The notes below the pieces were generated by a model. That model did no database searches. It saw only the letters and a program-made list of their open reading frames with translations, and was not told where the DNA came from. Made by a program: the position numbers and the translations under genes. Positions 25,291 through 33,435 of a stretch of DNA of 35,234 bases are shown here, in pieces. The stretch covers positions 1-35,234 of the forward strand of contig NZ_LMDA01000015.1 in the NCBI RefSeq assembly GCF_001424985.1, read 5' to 3'. The stretch is from Rhizobium sp. Root1212 (lineage in GTDB: Bacteria > Pseudomonadota > Alphaproteobacteria > Rhizobiales > Rhizobiaceae). How positions within the stretch are numbered: the stretch's first letter is position 1; the number at the start of each line of letters is the position of its first letter.

Positions 25291-26190
25291 CTATCGTGTC
25301 GCGGACACAGCTGCCAGCCAAAGAGCCCCCTCTACGGGTGAAGTGGTAACGATGTAAGTGTACATCGTAGGAAACTCCCGAGCTATTAGGGACGTGACCT
25401 GTCGGCAAAATTGAGGTTGCCCTTGAAATATTCCTCCTCCCAGAAATACGGGGCCGGTAGCGCCTTGGCGAATTAGGCTGGATACATTCGCGCAAAGCAT
25501 CTCGGCCTGTTTTTGCAGGACTTTAGCTGCCATGACCGAACCTTGATCGAACGCGGTGAAAACCGACGTGGCATGATACGCGAAAGCAGCGGAATTCAAA
25601 TTGCGGCACAAGCGCTCGTTTGCCTGCCCAATTTCTGGAATTTCCAGGCTTTCACACAAAAGGTCGTTAAGCGCATCCCCCGTTAGGCCGCAGTCATTTA
25701 CAGCTAAGCACGCTCTTATCGCTTCGCGTACAATGCCTGCGCCACCACCCTCATCTCCCAGGAGCCAACCCCAGCCTCCCGCCGTGACAAGCGAGCCGTC
25801 CGGCCGACGAGAGACTGCAATTGAGCCGGTCCCGGCAATCAGTGATATTCCACCGAGGCGGCATGCAGTTGCGGGTAAGAGTTCCGCGTCGTTGACGACC
25901 TTCACCTCCCATCCCGATGTCTCTCGCAATGCTTTTTCGCAAGCTCGCAACCTCTCATCGCTGTTGCAACCGTTAGCCCCAACCACAGCCCGAACAGGTG
26001 TCTCATTCCCCAGTGAAGCTTCGACAATCTCCACAAGGCGCAAGCAATCCTGCGCGCTGTAATTGTTCAACCGCCAAGACGCGGTAGGAACCGTCATATC
26101 CAAAACGAGGTTTTGGGCACAACCCGCCATCCAGCGGGTCTTTGTGCCGCCAACGTCAACACCAAGAAAAAGAGATTTCGATCCAGACAT
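25291..26190 (-). CDS. BadF/BadG-type kinase, N-acetylglucosamine-kinase-like
   Basis: The 299-residue ASKHA-fold protein has the phosphate-1 loop GVDVGGTKTRW at 10-20, GTGSIAVSRR and the GGWGWLLGDEGGG motif typical of the eukaryotic-type GlcNAc kinase/BadF-BadG group. A GPVFLGGGIF adenosine segment follows. It probably phosphorylates an amino sugar or derivative. ATG 26190 overlaps the NagA-like stop by one base (TGATG); a GTG at 26193 was not used. It converges on the PfkB gene. Confidence 0.88.
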   Translation of the reverse strand: MSGSKSLFLGVDVGGTKTRWMAGCAQNLVLDMTVPTASWRLNNYSAQDCLRLVEIVEASLGNETPVRAVVGANGCNSDERLRACEKALRETSGWEVKVVNDAELLPATACRLGGISLIAGTGSIAVSRRPDGSLVTAGGWGWLLGDEGGGAGIVREAIRACLAVNDCGLTGDALNDLLCESLEIPEIGQANERLCRNLNSAAFAYHATSVFTAFDQGSVMAAKVLQKQAEMLCANVSSLIRQGATGPVFLGGGIFQGQPQFCRQVTSLIAREFPTMYTYIVTTSPVEGALWLAAVSATR

Positions 26191-27401
26191 CACTGAGGCT
26201 GTTCTGCTGAACTCGCCAAGAAAACGTCGGCCCCTCCAATAATCGTCCTATGAAGGTTTAGCTCTTTATCCAGAACAAGAATGTCGGCCAGCTTTCCTGG
26301 CTCGATGCTACCGACAACGTCTGAAACTCCAACGAGTTCGGCTGGTGTTAGAGATGCCATGCGGATAACACTTGGCAGGTTTTTTCCGACCGCCCGAGCC
26401 ATGGTCTGCACCATCTTGTCCATTCCGTGCATCGAGCTGGCGAGACCGCCGTCTTCTCCCCGCACCGTGCGACCGTCACTGTAAACCCACGTGCCGTCCT
26501 CGTGCGATCCAAACCGATATTTCCCGGCTGGCGCGTCCATGGCCCGGTTCGCGTCGGTAACCAAGCATGTCCTGTGATAGCCGATCATCTCATAGGCGAA
26601 CCGCAGAAGATCATCGGAGAGGTGGTAACCGTCAGCAATTACTTCAGTGCTCATCGCATCATTGAAAAGTACGTACTGCTCCATTCCGGCCTGCATTGGC
26701 GTTCCGAACCGCTTGCGGAGTGACGAAACCGAACTCATCGCGCACCAGAAATGGTCAACATGTCTCATACCTGCAGAGAACGCAGCCTCGAGTTCGCTCC
26801 AACACGCATTTGAATGGCCACAGGTTATTAAGCAGCCCTTATCCTTGGCGAAAGCAAAAAACTCCAGTGCGCCTGGAAGTTCGGATGCACAGGTAGCAAT
26901 CTTGATAATGGGTTTGGACAGGAAGTATTCGTACTCCTCGCGAACAGGGTCTCGGCGGCCTTCAACCGAATGCACGCCGACTTTGTCTTCCGCGAAATAG
27001 GGTCCGTAGAAATGGATACCGGCTATACGAGCACCATCAAACGGTTTCCAAGACGCTTGTATAGTTTCGCACGCAGTTACCATGTCATCTAATTGTTTAA
27101 AGGACCCAGTTGTGGTCGTCGGAAAAATCGAAGTCGTGCCATGTTTGGCATGAGCCACATTAACCCTCCTAACGGCGTCGACGTTTCCATCCATATAGTC
27201 GGCGCCTGCAGCGCCGTGCACGTGGATGTCAACAAAACCCGGCGACAAAAACTTACCAGAACAATCGAGGATGTTTTCCTTTATATGCTTTGGTGAAAAC
27301 TCCTCGATGCCAGATATCATTCCCTGCTCGCAGCGGATAACAGCGTTTTCGACAATTTGGTCGGGAAAGATAACATTGCCCTTGATAAGCAGATTGCCCA
27401 T
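26190..27401 (-). CDS. NagA-like amidohydrolase with altered metal site
   Basis: The overall plan is that of N-acetylglucosamine-6-phosphate deacetylase: PGFVDIHVHG with His60/His62, CGHSNA with His196, HVDHFWCAM with His217 and VTDANRAMD with Asp283. Two signature places differ. The Glu of the usual H-x-E-G-P-F segment is Tyr132 (GIHFYGPYF), and the usual H-L-F-N-A-M reads H-F-W-C-A-M. The enzyme probably deacylates a related but different substrate, or uses another metal arrangement. ATG 27401 was chosen over 27413 for length and start context. It is co-transcribed with the BadF kinase and divergent from deoR. Confidence 0.85.
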   Translation of the reverse strand: MGNLLIKGNVIFPDQIVENAVIRCEQGMISGIEEFSPKHIKENILDCSGKFLSPGFVDIHVHGAAGADYMDGNVDAVRRVNVAHAKHGTTSIFPTTTTGSFKQLDDMVTACETIQASWKPFDGARIAGIHFYGPYFAEDKVGVHSVEGRRDPVREEYEYFLSKPIIKIATCASELPGALEFFAFAKDKGCLITCGHSNACWSELEAAFSAGMRHVDHFWCAMSSVSSLRKRFGTPMQAGMEQYVLFNDAMSTEVIADGYHLSDDLLRFAYEMIGYHRTCLVTDANRAMDAPAGKYRFGSHEDGTWVYSDGRTVRGEDGGLASSMHGMDKMVQTMARAVGKNLPSVIRMASLTPAELVGVSDVVGSIEPGKLADILVLDKELNLHRTIIGGADVFLASSAEQPQ

Positions 27402-27475
27402 AATACGCTCCATGTCTGTGGATTATTATGCGCGTCTTTACCGATGTGTGCAGAAAAATGCAATGGAGAAATACC

Positions 27476-28237
27476 TTGTCTTTTGACTCTACCCCGGATG
27501 AACGCCGGGAATTCATACTCTCAAGTCTGCAAACCAAAGGACGGCTTTCAACAACCGATCTCTCCGAGCATTTTTCGGTTTCTGAAGACACCGCACGGCG
27601 AGATTTTCGTGAAATGGCTTCGGCCGGCTTGATTAAGCGCGTCCATGGCGCAGCACTACCAATCTCGCCTGGCACGCTGCCCTTTCAGGGACGTTACAAA
27701 ATTGCCGCCGATGTAAAAGTGAAATTGGCGCGCCTCGCTGCTCAGTTGGTGCTTCGAGATCAAGTCGTCATCATAGATGGTGGCACGTCCAATCTCGAGC
27801 TGGCGCGACAGTTGCCAACCGATCTGCGGGCCACAATAGTCACAAACAGTCCACTGATTGCTACAGCAACGACCGAGCACCAATACCTCGAAGTTATCTT
27901 GTTGGGAGGGGTGTTCGACAAGCGCAGCCAAATGACTTTAGGGGCTCGTGTTTTGGATCAGCTGCATTCAATGAATGCAGACCTCTGTTTCATTGGCGTT
28001 CATGGTATGCACGAGGATTTCGGTCTCACCACAGCGGGCTATGACGAGGTAGCAGTGAAGTCCGCGATGATGGAGGCCGCCGCTGAAGTCGCCGCGATCG
28101 TCACGCCTGATAAATTCGGCACGGCGGCAGCCCACAAAATTGGCCCGCTCTCGCTTGTCGACACAGTGGTAACTGAAGATAGTGTGAAAAGCCGTACTTG
28201 GATTGAGTCAAGGAAACTCAAAGCACTCTACAGCTAA
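27476..28237 (+). CDS. DeoR-family regulator of the NagA/BadF operon
   Basis: The N-terminal HTH (LSEHFSVSEDTARRDFREM, VHGAALPIS) and DeoR sensor domain (VIIDGGTSNLELARQLP, TNSPLI, EVILLGG, DFGLTTAGYDEVAV) are complete. The start is assigned to TTG at 27476, because GGAGA lies six bases upstream. ATG 27428 would extend the protein by 16 residues into the divergent nagA promoter region and lacks a good site. It is closest in layout to the DeoR at 2698. Control of the divergent amino-sugar genes is inferred. Confidence 0.9.
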   Translation: MSFDSTPDERREFILSSLQTKGRLSTTDLSEHFSVSEDTARRDFREMASAGLIKRVHGAALPISPGTLPFQGRYKIAADVKVKLARLAAQLVLRDQVVIIDGGTSNLELARQLPTDLRATIVTNSPLIATATTEHQYLEVILLGGVFDKRSQMTLGARVLDQLHSMNADLCFIGVHGMHEDFGLTTAGYDEVAVKSAMMEAAAEVAAIVTPDKFGTAAAHKIGPLSLVDTVVTEDSVKSRTWIESRKLKALYS

Positions 28238-28259
28238 TGCGATGATAAAACGAACTCCT

Positions 28260-28513
28260 TTAAGGAGAATGCGACAGGATGGCCTGCGCCTTATTGAGGT
28301 CTCGGAATGCCGCTATCGCAGCCATTGTCTCTTGCTCCCGCGCAACGGCTTCCTGACACCCTTCAATATTCATGTTTGCTTTGCAATAACGAAGCGCGCT
28401 TCGCATGTTACGCTCCATTTGATCAGTATGCTCGGGTGCCCAGTTTGACCTGAGACCCAATTTCCCTCCAGTTTTCGGGAGAGTCTTGGATTTTCTGAAC
28501 CGCTCCCAAACGT
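28260..28513 (-). pseudogene. 5'-truncated gene remnant cut by an IS3 element
   Basis: A frame of about 84 codons enters from the IS3 terminus and ends at 28260. It carries QMERNMRSALRYCKANMN and EGCQEAVAREQET. The C-K-A-N-x5-C motif is the same type as C-K-T-N-x5-C in the lipoprotein at 2150. No start codon or signal sequence is found on the other side of the IS element; that side shows a TAG in the matching frame. The 5' part appears lost. Confidence 0.5.
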
Positions 28514-28547
28514 TGGACCAGCGGAAGCTAGAGTTTTCCGGCTTCAT

Positions 28548-29363
28548 TCAGGGGAGCGGGCTGGTTGCGCTTCCCGAATTTATCAGTGAGATCGGCACCT
28601 TGTTGCCAATCGCACCATGTGGTCGTTCTTCGTTGTAGTATCTACGCCAATCCTCCATCTTTTCGCGGGCGTCCGCAAGTGTCAGGAACCAATGCTGGTT
28701 CAGGCACTCGGCGCGGAAGCGGCCATTGAACGCCTCGATAAAGGCGTTGTCGGTTGGCTTTCCAGGGCGTGAGAAGTCCAACGTAACGCCCTTGGAATAG
28801 GCCCAGAGGTCCAAATCGCGCGACACGAACTCCGTCCCTTGGTCGACGCGGATCGTCTTTGGATAGCCAGCTTTCGAGCACACCCGTTCGAGGGTTTGCA
28901 CAACGTCTTCGCCGCGATAGCTATGGCGTGGATCAAGCACCGGCACATAGCGGGAGAAGGTGTCGACCATCGTCAGCACACGCAGCTTTTTGCCGGTTGC
29001 AAGTTGATCGTGGACGAAGTCCATTGCCCAGACATCGTTCGGTCCGATCGCCATTTGCCGATCCTCCCTAAGTTTGGCTTTCACCCTGCGCTTGGGTGTC
29101 TTGTTCCGCAACTGCATCCCCAAGTCTCTGTAAATCCGATATGTTCGCTTGATGTTGGTGCCCCAACCCTCGCGCTCCAGGAGCACATGCACGCGCCGAT
29201 AGCCGTACCGCACACGGATTTCGCAGATCTCGCGAATACGACGCTCCAGGCCGGCCTGATCAGCACGGCGAGAGGCATAGTGGTAGGTTGACCGATCGAA
29301 GTTCAACGCTCCACAGGCACGCCGGATCGAGATCATCCAATCGCGGCACATGCCCTTCACCAT
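28548..29363 (-). CDS. IS3-family transposase OrfB (DDE)
   Basis: The 271-residue protein has an N-terminal HTH_21-like region and an rve integrase core. The catalytic acids are Asp in VWAMDFVHD, Asp in TIRVDQGTEF and Glu in AFIEAFNGRFR. The sequence resembles the IS407/IS51 branch. The frame stays open upstream of ATG 29363 (KALRPARKRE) and overlaps orfA. The active OrfAB is therefore probably made by a -1 frameshift near the end of orfA. Confidence 0.93.
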   Translation of the reverse strand: MVKGMCRDWMISIRRACGALNFDRSTYHYASRRADQAGLERRIREICEIRVRYGYRRVHVLLEREGWGTNIKRTYRIYRDLGMQLRNKTPKRRVKAKLREDRQMAIGPNDVWAMDFVHDQLATGKKLRVLTMVDTFSRYVPVLDPRHSYRGEDVVQTLERVCSKAGYPKTIRVDQGTEFVSRDLDLWAYSKGVTLDFSRPGKPTDNAFIEAFNGRFRAECLNQHWFLTLADAREKMEDWRRYYNEERPHGAIGNKVPISLINSGSATSPLP

Positions 29364-29383
29364 CTCCCGCTTCCGAGCAGGCC

Positions 29384-29650
29384 TCAGAGCTTTCGGCGGA
29401 TGACATCCTGCAACATCTCGCGGTCAAGCGTCAGATCCGCGACAATCTTCTTCAATCGCGAATTCTCTTCCTCAAGCTGCTTCAGCCGCTTCATCTCTGG
29501 TGGCAGCATACCCGCGTATTTTTTCTTCCAGTTGAAGTAGGTCGCCTGACTGATCCCAGCCTTCCGGCAGATCTCCGCCACCGAGACGCCTTCATCACCC
29601 TGCTTCAGAATGAACGCCTTCTGAGCGTCCGAAAACTGCGATGCCTTCAT
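29384..29650 (-). CDS. IS3-family OrfA (HTH)
   Basis: The 88-residue protein has a transposase-8 HTH (VSVAEICRKAGISQATYFNWKKKY) followed by a leucine-zipper-like coiled coil (MKRLKQLEEENSRLKKIV). These bind the terminal repeats and dimerise OrfAB. It ends in RRKL before TGA, at the point where the orfB frame continues. Length is normal for the IS407 branch. Confidence 0.92.
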   Translation of the reverse strand: MKASQFSDAQKAFILKQGDEGVSVAEICRKAGISQATYFNWKKKYAGMLPPEMKRLKQLEEENSRLKKIVADLTLDREMLQDVIRRKL

Positions 29651-29798
29651 CGTCTTTCCGTCCTTTCCCAGCCAGGAAAATGCACCGGAAAACTCTAACC
29701 AAAAATGGTCCAGTTTGAAGGGTTCAGATCAGACTAGAGGTGTGCCGCCATGGTCGTCCCTTGAAAGACACCTTCTGAAAATGGCGGCAACGACGACC

Positions 29799-30596
29799 CT
29801 AGTTGGGCCTCGCCTGCGCCGTTCGCAACGGTTCTGCAAGCCAATTCACCAAGTGTCTATCGATTGCATCCACGCCGGAATTCATCTCCAGCATTGCCTC
29901 TCTAACTTGGTTGAATGCTTCGGTTTGCTTCTTCTGGAGCCCCTCAGCGATCCTCATCATGCTTGTCGCGTCTGACGAGGCCTGCAATTCCTGCATCCTC
30001 TGTTCTGCATCGTTGCAGAATACCGCGTATTGGGCGTTGATAGACCCTATCTGCTGCAAGGCACGTTCAACTAGACCGACCACCTCGCTCGTTCCGCTAG
30101 GGGGGCGATCAGATGAAAACTTGAAGTCGTATGTCCGCCCTTCATCTACGTATTTTGTACGAGCATTCTCCAATTCAATTTTGCCTTGGTTTAGCGCGTT
30201 CGACTGTACGAACTCATCCGGAGCAATAGCGATACTCTCGAGTCCTCCAATATTGCAGTCGCCGGGCACAAGAATGTCTTTACTAAGGAGTGCGGCGGCA
30301 TCCTGCCGCGAGCGAAGTGTTGACTCGTAGGTTTCTGCAAAATCAGAGAATGGCTTTGATAGCTGTTGCTGGATACTTTGCATGGCATCTTGCCGAGCTC
30401 GCTCGGCTGCCAATGCGGCCTCCATCTCGTCGGGGCTTTCATCCAAAGGTTTCGCACTTCGGGAGGCCCCGTGCGCTGGCTCTACGGTATCAGCCACGGT
30501 TCGGTTAAGAAATCCAGGAGAGCCGACAAAAAGCAAGCTCGCTCCCGCACAAAGAACCACCGCAGCGGTGGCGAGAGCACGCCGAAAATTTTTCAT
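29799..30596 (-). CDS. Exported coiled-coil protein, hypothetical, 265 aa
   Basis: An N-terminal signal-like segment (MKNFRRALATAAVVLCAGASL and following) predicts export or a single membrane anchor. The mature part is helical and Gln/Glu/Ala-rich (EMEAALAAERARQDAMQSIQQQL), with a Cys pair separated by a long loop. A C-terminal helix carries EQRMQELQASSDATSMM. I do not recognise the family. ATG 30596 was preferred over TTG 30611 because it gives a normal signal peptide. It lies alone between the IS3 element and a long intergenic stretch. Confidence 0.65.
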   Translation of the reverse strand: MKNFRRALATAAVVLCAGASLLFVGSPGFLNRTVADTVEPAHGASRSAKPLDESPDEMEAALAAERARQDAMQSIQQQLSKPFSDFAETYESTLRSRQDAAALLSKDILVPGDCNIGGLESIAIAPDEFVQSNALNQGKIELENARTKYVDEGRTYDFKFSSDRPPSGTSEVVGLVERALQQIGSINAQYAVFCNDAEQRMQELQASSDATSMMRIAEGLQKKQTEAFNQVREAMLEMNSGVDAIDRHLVNWLAEPLRTAQARPN

Positions 30597-31073
30597 AGGA
30601 TCATCATCCAAATTGCATGTTTATATCGATATGGGTAATTAAATGAAATCTTCTCGTTATGCAACGCTGTTCGCTAAAAGACCATTCTTTCATATGGTTT
30701 CATTGACCTCCCACCCACTGAGGTTGCTGCAATGGGTTCCAAAATGAAAAATGGCAGTGTGCCTAGAGATTTACATCACAAAATGAAGCGCGTATTTTTG
30801 AAGTGGTAGACTCGATGATGACCCCATATCGCCGACCCAATTTTGCATTATAAACAGTTAGTTCTGTGCTTTTCGCCGTTAATTCCCAGACAAGTCAGTC
30901 GGTGGCGGTCATGATGCACGTCTCACCCTAGCCACTTTACCCGCTCCGTAAGGACGCCTCATCAAACGATCAAACCAGACACCTAAGCGCTTCGAAGGCC
31001 GAGGCCTTTGATTACGCGGTCGCGCTTGCGGCCAAAGATAAGAATGTGCATTATCGTGCAAAAGGAGATGCCA
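30597..31073. other. Long intergenic stretch before the second Nudix gene
   Basis: No gene is seen over about 480 bases. AAGGCC at 30995-31000 and GGCCTT at 31003-31008 form a small hairpin. GTGCATTATCGTGCAA at about 31046-31061 overlaps the start of the ribosome-binding site of the following gene and contains two GTGCA units like those at the first Nudix gene. Confidence 0.5.
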
Positions 31074-31670
31074 ATGGGAATTGCGGGTCGAGTGTTTCTC
31101 GGGGACACAAAGATACTTTCCGACGACTGGTACCTTCCAAAAAGGACGACTTTCAAATTTCTACGGGCCGACGAAAGTTGGAAGCGTCAGAGCCGGGAAA
31201 CCTACGATCGAGGCAACGCAGTGACTATGCTCCTTTACGATCCGGATCGACTAACGGTCCTGCTGACTCTGCAGTTCCGATATCCCGATTTCGTAAACGG
31301 TCACGATGACCTCATGATCGAAGCTCCTGCCGGACTACTGGATCAAGCCGTGCTCGAAGATCGAATTCGTGCCGAAGTTCAAGAAAAGACTGGCTTCAGA
31401 GTCAATGAGGTGCGCGCTATCTTCGACTCCTTAATGAGCACCGGCTCGGTGACCGAGCGACTACACTTTTTTGTTGGAAGGTATTCGGCAGCAGATAAGG
31501 TTGCGGATGGGGGAGGCAATGCTGACGAGGGCAAAGACATTGAACATCTAGAGCCAACAATCGAAGAAGCGCTAGATATGATCTCCGAGGGACTGATCCG
31601 AGACGACAAGACTATAAGGCTTTTGCGATATGCGGCATTGCATTTGTTCCCGGTCAAGGTAGATTCTTAA
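31074..31670 (+). CDS. NudK-like Nudix protein (copy 2) with altered Nudix box
   Basis: The 198-residue protein aligns with copy 1 without gaps over the first 110 residues (DRGN, QFRYP, VNGHDDL, EAPAGLLD). It also keeps MSTGSVTERLHFF. The box reads AEVQEKTGF, so the metal-binding Glu pair of copy 1 is Glu104-Lys105 here. Loss of one Glu could lower or change catalysis. ATG 31074 has AAAGGAG six bases upstream; ATG 31068 would abut that site. The stop and next start overlap as TAATG. Confidence 0.85.
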   Translation: MGIAGRVFLGDTKILSDDWYLPKRTTFKFLRADESWKRQSRETYDRGNAVTMLLYDPDRLTVLLTLQFRYPDFVNGHDDLMIEAPAGLLDQAVLEDRIRAEVQEKTGFRVNEVRAIFDSLMSTGSVTERLHFFVGRYSAADKVADGGGNADEGKDIEHLEPTIEEALDMISEGLIRDDKTIRLLRYAALHLFPVKVDS

Positions 31671-32134
31671 TGTTCCACCTACGTCAAACGCGTCAGGGGG
31701 ACCTCCCCCGTAATTTTGAAATCTGGAAAAGTTCCGTCGAAGCGACGCATCACTTCCTGTCGAGAGAGGACTTCTTGCAGATTGGCGATTTGGTGAAGCA
31801 TCAATATCTTCCGGCAGCAGACTTACTGGTTGCAGCCGACAACAACGATGAACCTCACGGATTTATGGGTGTATCTGAAGCTCATATCGATACTCTTTTC
31901 GTGCACGCACATAGTCGCGGAGCTGGTATCGGCCGTATGCTTGTTGGCCGGCTCTTGGAGGCACACGATGCGATCACCGTTGATGTGAATGAGCAGAACC
32001 TTTCAGGTCGAGGCTTTTACCACCACCTTGGCTTTGAGGTTTTTGATCGTTCGGAACGCGACGATGACGGTCGCCCTTACCCGCTGCTGCGCATGCGGCG
32101 CACACGTAGCAACACTCATGGCATGAATGTTTAG
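31670..32134 (+). CDS. GNAT-family acetyltransferase, YjaB-like, 154 aa
   Basis: The protein starts LRQTRQGDLPRNFEIWKSSVEATHHFL, a pattern seen in the YjaB-type GNAT group. It continues with IDTLFVHAHSRGAGIGRMLV, in which RGAGIG is the acetyl-CoA loop. NEQNLSGRGFYHHLGFEV forms the last motif. It acetylates an unknown small molecule or protein amine. Its ATG overlaps the Nudix stop by one base, so the two are translationally coupled. Confidence 0.88.
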   Translation: MFHLRQTRQGDLPRNFEIWKSSVEATHHFLSREDFLQIGDLVKHQYLPAADLLVAADNNDEPHGFMGVSEAHIDTLFVHAHSRGAGIGRMLVGRLLEAHDAITVDVNEQNLSGRGFYHHLGFEVFDRSERDDDGRPYPLLRMRRTRSNTHGMNV

Positions 32135-32175
32135 GTAAAAAGCGCGTGTCTCAACTGACCCGGCCGAGCACGATG

Positions 32176-33096
32176 TCAACCGCCTTCCGTCAGGACCTTG
32201 GCTTGTCGAGCTTGGCGCATTAGCCAATTCTCAAAAATGCGTTGGTTTTCTGTTTGTTGTCTGCCTTCAGCGGAAACGAGCCAGTATTGGGAGGCTGACT
32301 CCAGCCTTATGGGCAAGGGGGAGACAAGATCGCCGCGCATGACCGCTTCGGCTGCCAGTATGTCGACTGCCAATAAAAGTCCGTGAGAATTAATTGCAGC
32401 CTCAAACGATATTGAAGGGTCTGCATAAGAACTCAAGAAATTCAAAGGAAACAAACTCTCCAATTTGGCAGCGCGCAACCAGTTTGGCCAGTCGGCTTCG
32501 GTGCTTGAATCTCTAATTATTGGCAGATGGCGTATGTCCTCGGGCCGTCTAACTTTGGCTGCGAATTCGGGCGAGCAGACGACCAGCAACGAGCAAGAAG
32601 AAAGCTTTCTGCTTTTGACGAGAGGCCACTTTCCTGCACCAAAACGGATGCCGCAATCAATCTCTGATCGTGACAAGTCGGTCACGAAACCGTTGATTTC
32701 GAGGTTTAAATCTATGCCCGTGTGTCTTTGCGCAAAGTCTGGCATTCGGGGAATTAGGAAACGCCCTGCAAATACATTCCCGACCGTGATACCCAACGCC
32801 CTTTGTCTGGCCGGCTGTAGTCGAGCAGCTGCTTCCGCCAGGTTCTCGAAGCCGACCGCCAAAAGAGGAAGGGTCGTCGCGAGGATCTCGGTTGGGATGA
32901 GGCCGCTTGAAAGACGCACGAAAAGGCGAGTTCCGAGTCGCTGTTCCGCTCGACGAATATGTTGGCTGATAGCGCTTTCTGTCACTCCTATTTCCGAAGC
33001 CGCAGCGCGCAGCGAACCTTTCCGGGCAACTGTATAAATTGCCCGCAAGCTATTCAGAGGAACCGAAGAAAGCGTTGATTTGTCAGTGTCCGCCAT
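32176..33096 (-). CDS. LysR-family regulator, GcvA-like
   Basis: The N-terminal HTH (LNSLRAIYTVARKGSLRAAASEIGVTESAISQHIRRAEQRLG, here described in parts: LRAAASEIGVTESAIS is the core) is followed by the substrate-binding-like domain of the GcvA/AmpR branch (DCGIRFGAGKWP, LLVVCSPEFAAKV). The 306-residue length is normal. It is divergent from a small 52-codon ORF at 33184, so control of that ORF or of its own gene is likely. The effector is unknown. Confidence 0.9.
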   Translation of the reverse strand: MADTDKSTLSSVPLNSLRAIYTVARKGSLRAAASEIGVTESAISQHIRRAEQRLGTRLFVRLSSGLIPTEILATTLPLLAVGFENLAEAAARLQPARQRALGITVGNVFAGRFLIPRMPDFAQRHTGIDLNLEINGFVTDLSRSEIDCGIRFGAGKWPLVKSRKLSSCSLLVVCSPEFAAKVRRPEDIRHLPIIRDSSTEADWPNWLRAAKLESLFPLNFLSSYADPSISFEAAINSHGLLLAVDILAAEAVMRGDLVSPLPIRLESASQYWLVSAEGRQQTENQRIFENWLMRQARQAKVLTEGG

Positions 33097-33183
33097 GAAG
33101 ATTTTCTAAACCCAGACGATGAAAAAGTCCATTGTAACCGAGCTTCGCTCCCCATACTCACATCTCATAGACAAGGAGCCAAA

Positions 33184-33342
33184 GTGGAAACTCTTATTAA
33201 ATGGATCTGGCATTTCTTCCAGCACTCTAACGTTCCGCGCGAGCGAACGATTGACGACATGAGTTTTCGGGAATGGGCGGACATTCCCCCATTTCATCCG
33301 TCTACGAACGGCTCGGACTCCGCACTTCACTCAATAGAATGA
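33184..33342 (+). CDS. Small ORF, 52 aa, with strong ribosome-binding site
   Basis: GTG at 33184 is preceded by AAGGAG with a five-base gap. The frame reads METLIKWIWHFFQ, then RERTIDDMSFREWADIPPFHP, and stops at 33340-33342. The N-terminus is an amphipathic or membrane-associating Trp/Phe-rich helix. I do not recognise a family. It is divergent from lysR with an 87-base gap, a layout typical of a LysR target. Confidence 0.5.
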   Translation: METLIKWIWHFFQHSNVPRERTIDDMSFREWADIPPFHPSTNGSDSALHSIE

Positions 33343-33435
33343 GAGCTCTCTAGCAACGATTCACTGCCCGAATTTAGAAGCTTCTAGACTTTATTTTCAA
33401 GAGTTCATTTCCGTTTCGCTGATACTTGAGAACAG

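Larger units (their letters stand above)
28514..29712 (-). mobile_element. IS3-family insertion sequence, about 1.2 kb
   Basis: The ends read inward as TGGACCA followed, after a variable stretch, by TAGAGTTTTCCGG at the same distance on both sides. Inside are orfA and orfB in the usual arrangement, read leftward. The flanks are CGT on the left and GTT on the right, so no 3-bp target duplication is seen. That suggests a rearrangement at one side or a slightly misplaced boundary. Confidence 0.88.

Noticed and set aside
14739..28237. Opine catabolism locus of a Ti/Ri plasmid
   Set aside because: ABC import with hydrolases is reminiscent of opine loci, but no opine oxidase, agropine cyclase-type or mannopine-type gene was recognised, and the importer is of sugar/polyol type.
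29739..29805. Repeated GCCGCCAT and GTCGTC words after the exported coiled-coil gene
   Set aside because: The words occur in a different order in the two halves, so they do not fold into a simple terminator hairpin.
33106..33330. Leftward 74-codon frame over the small ORF
   Set aside because: It lacks a ribosome-binding site and is antisense to the 52-codon frame, which has a strong one.
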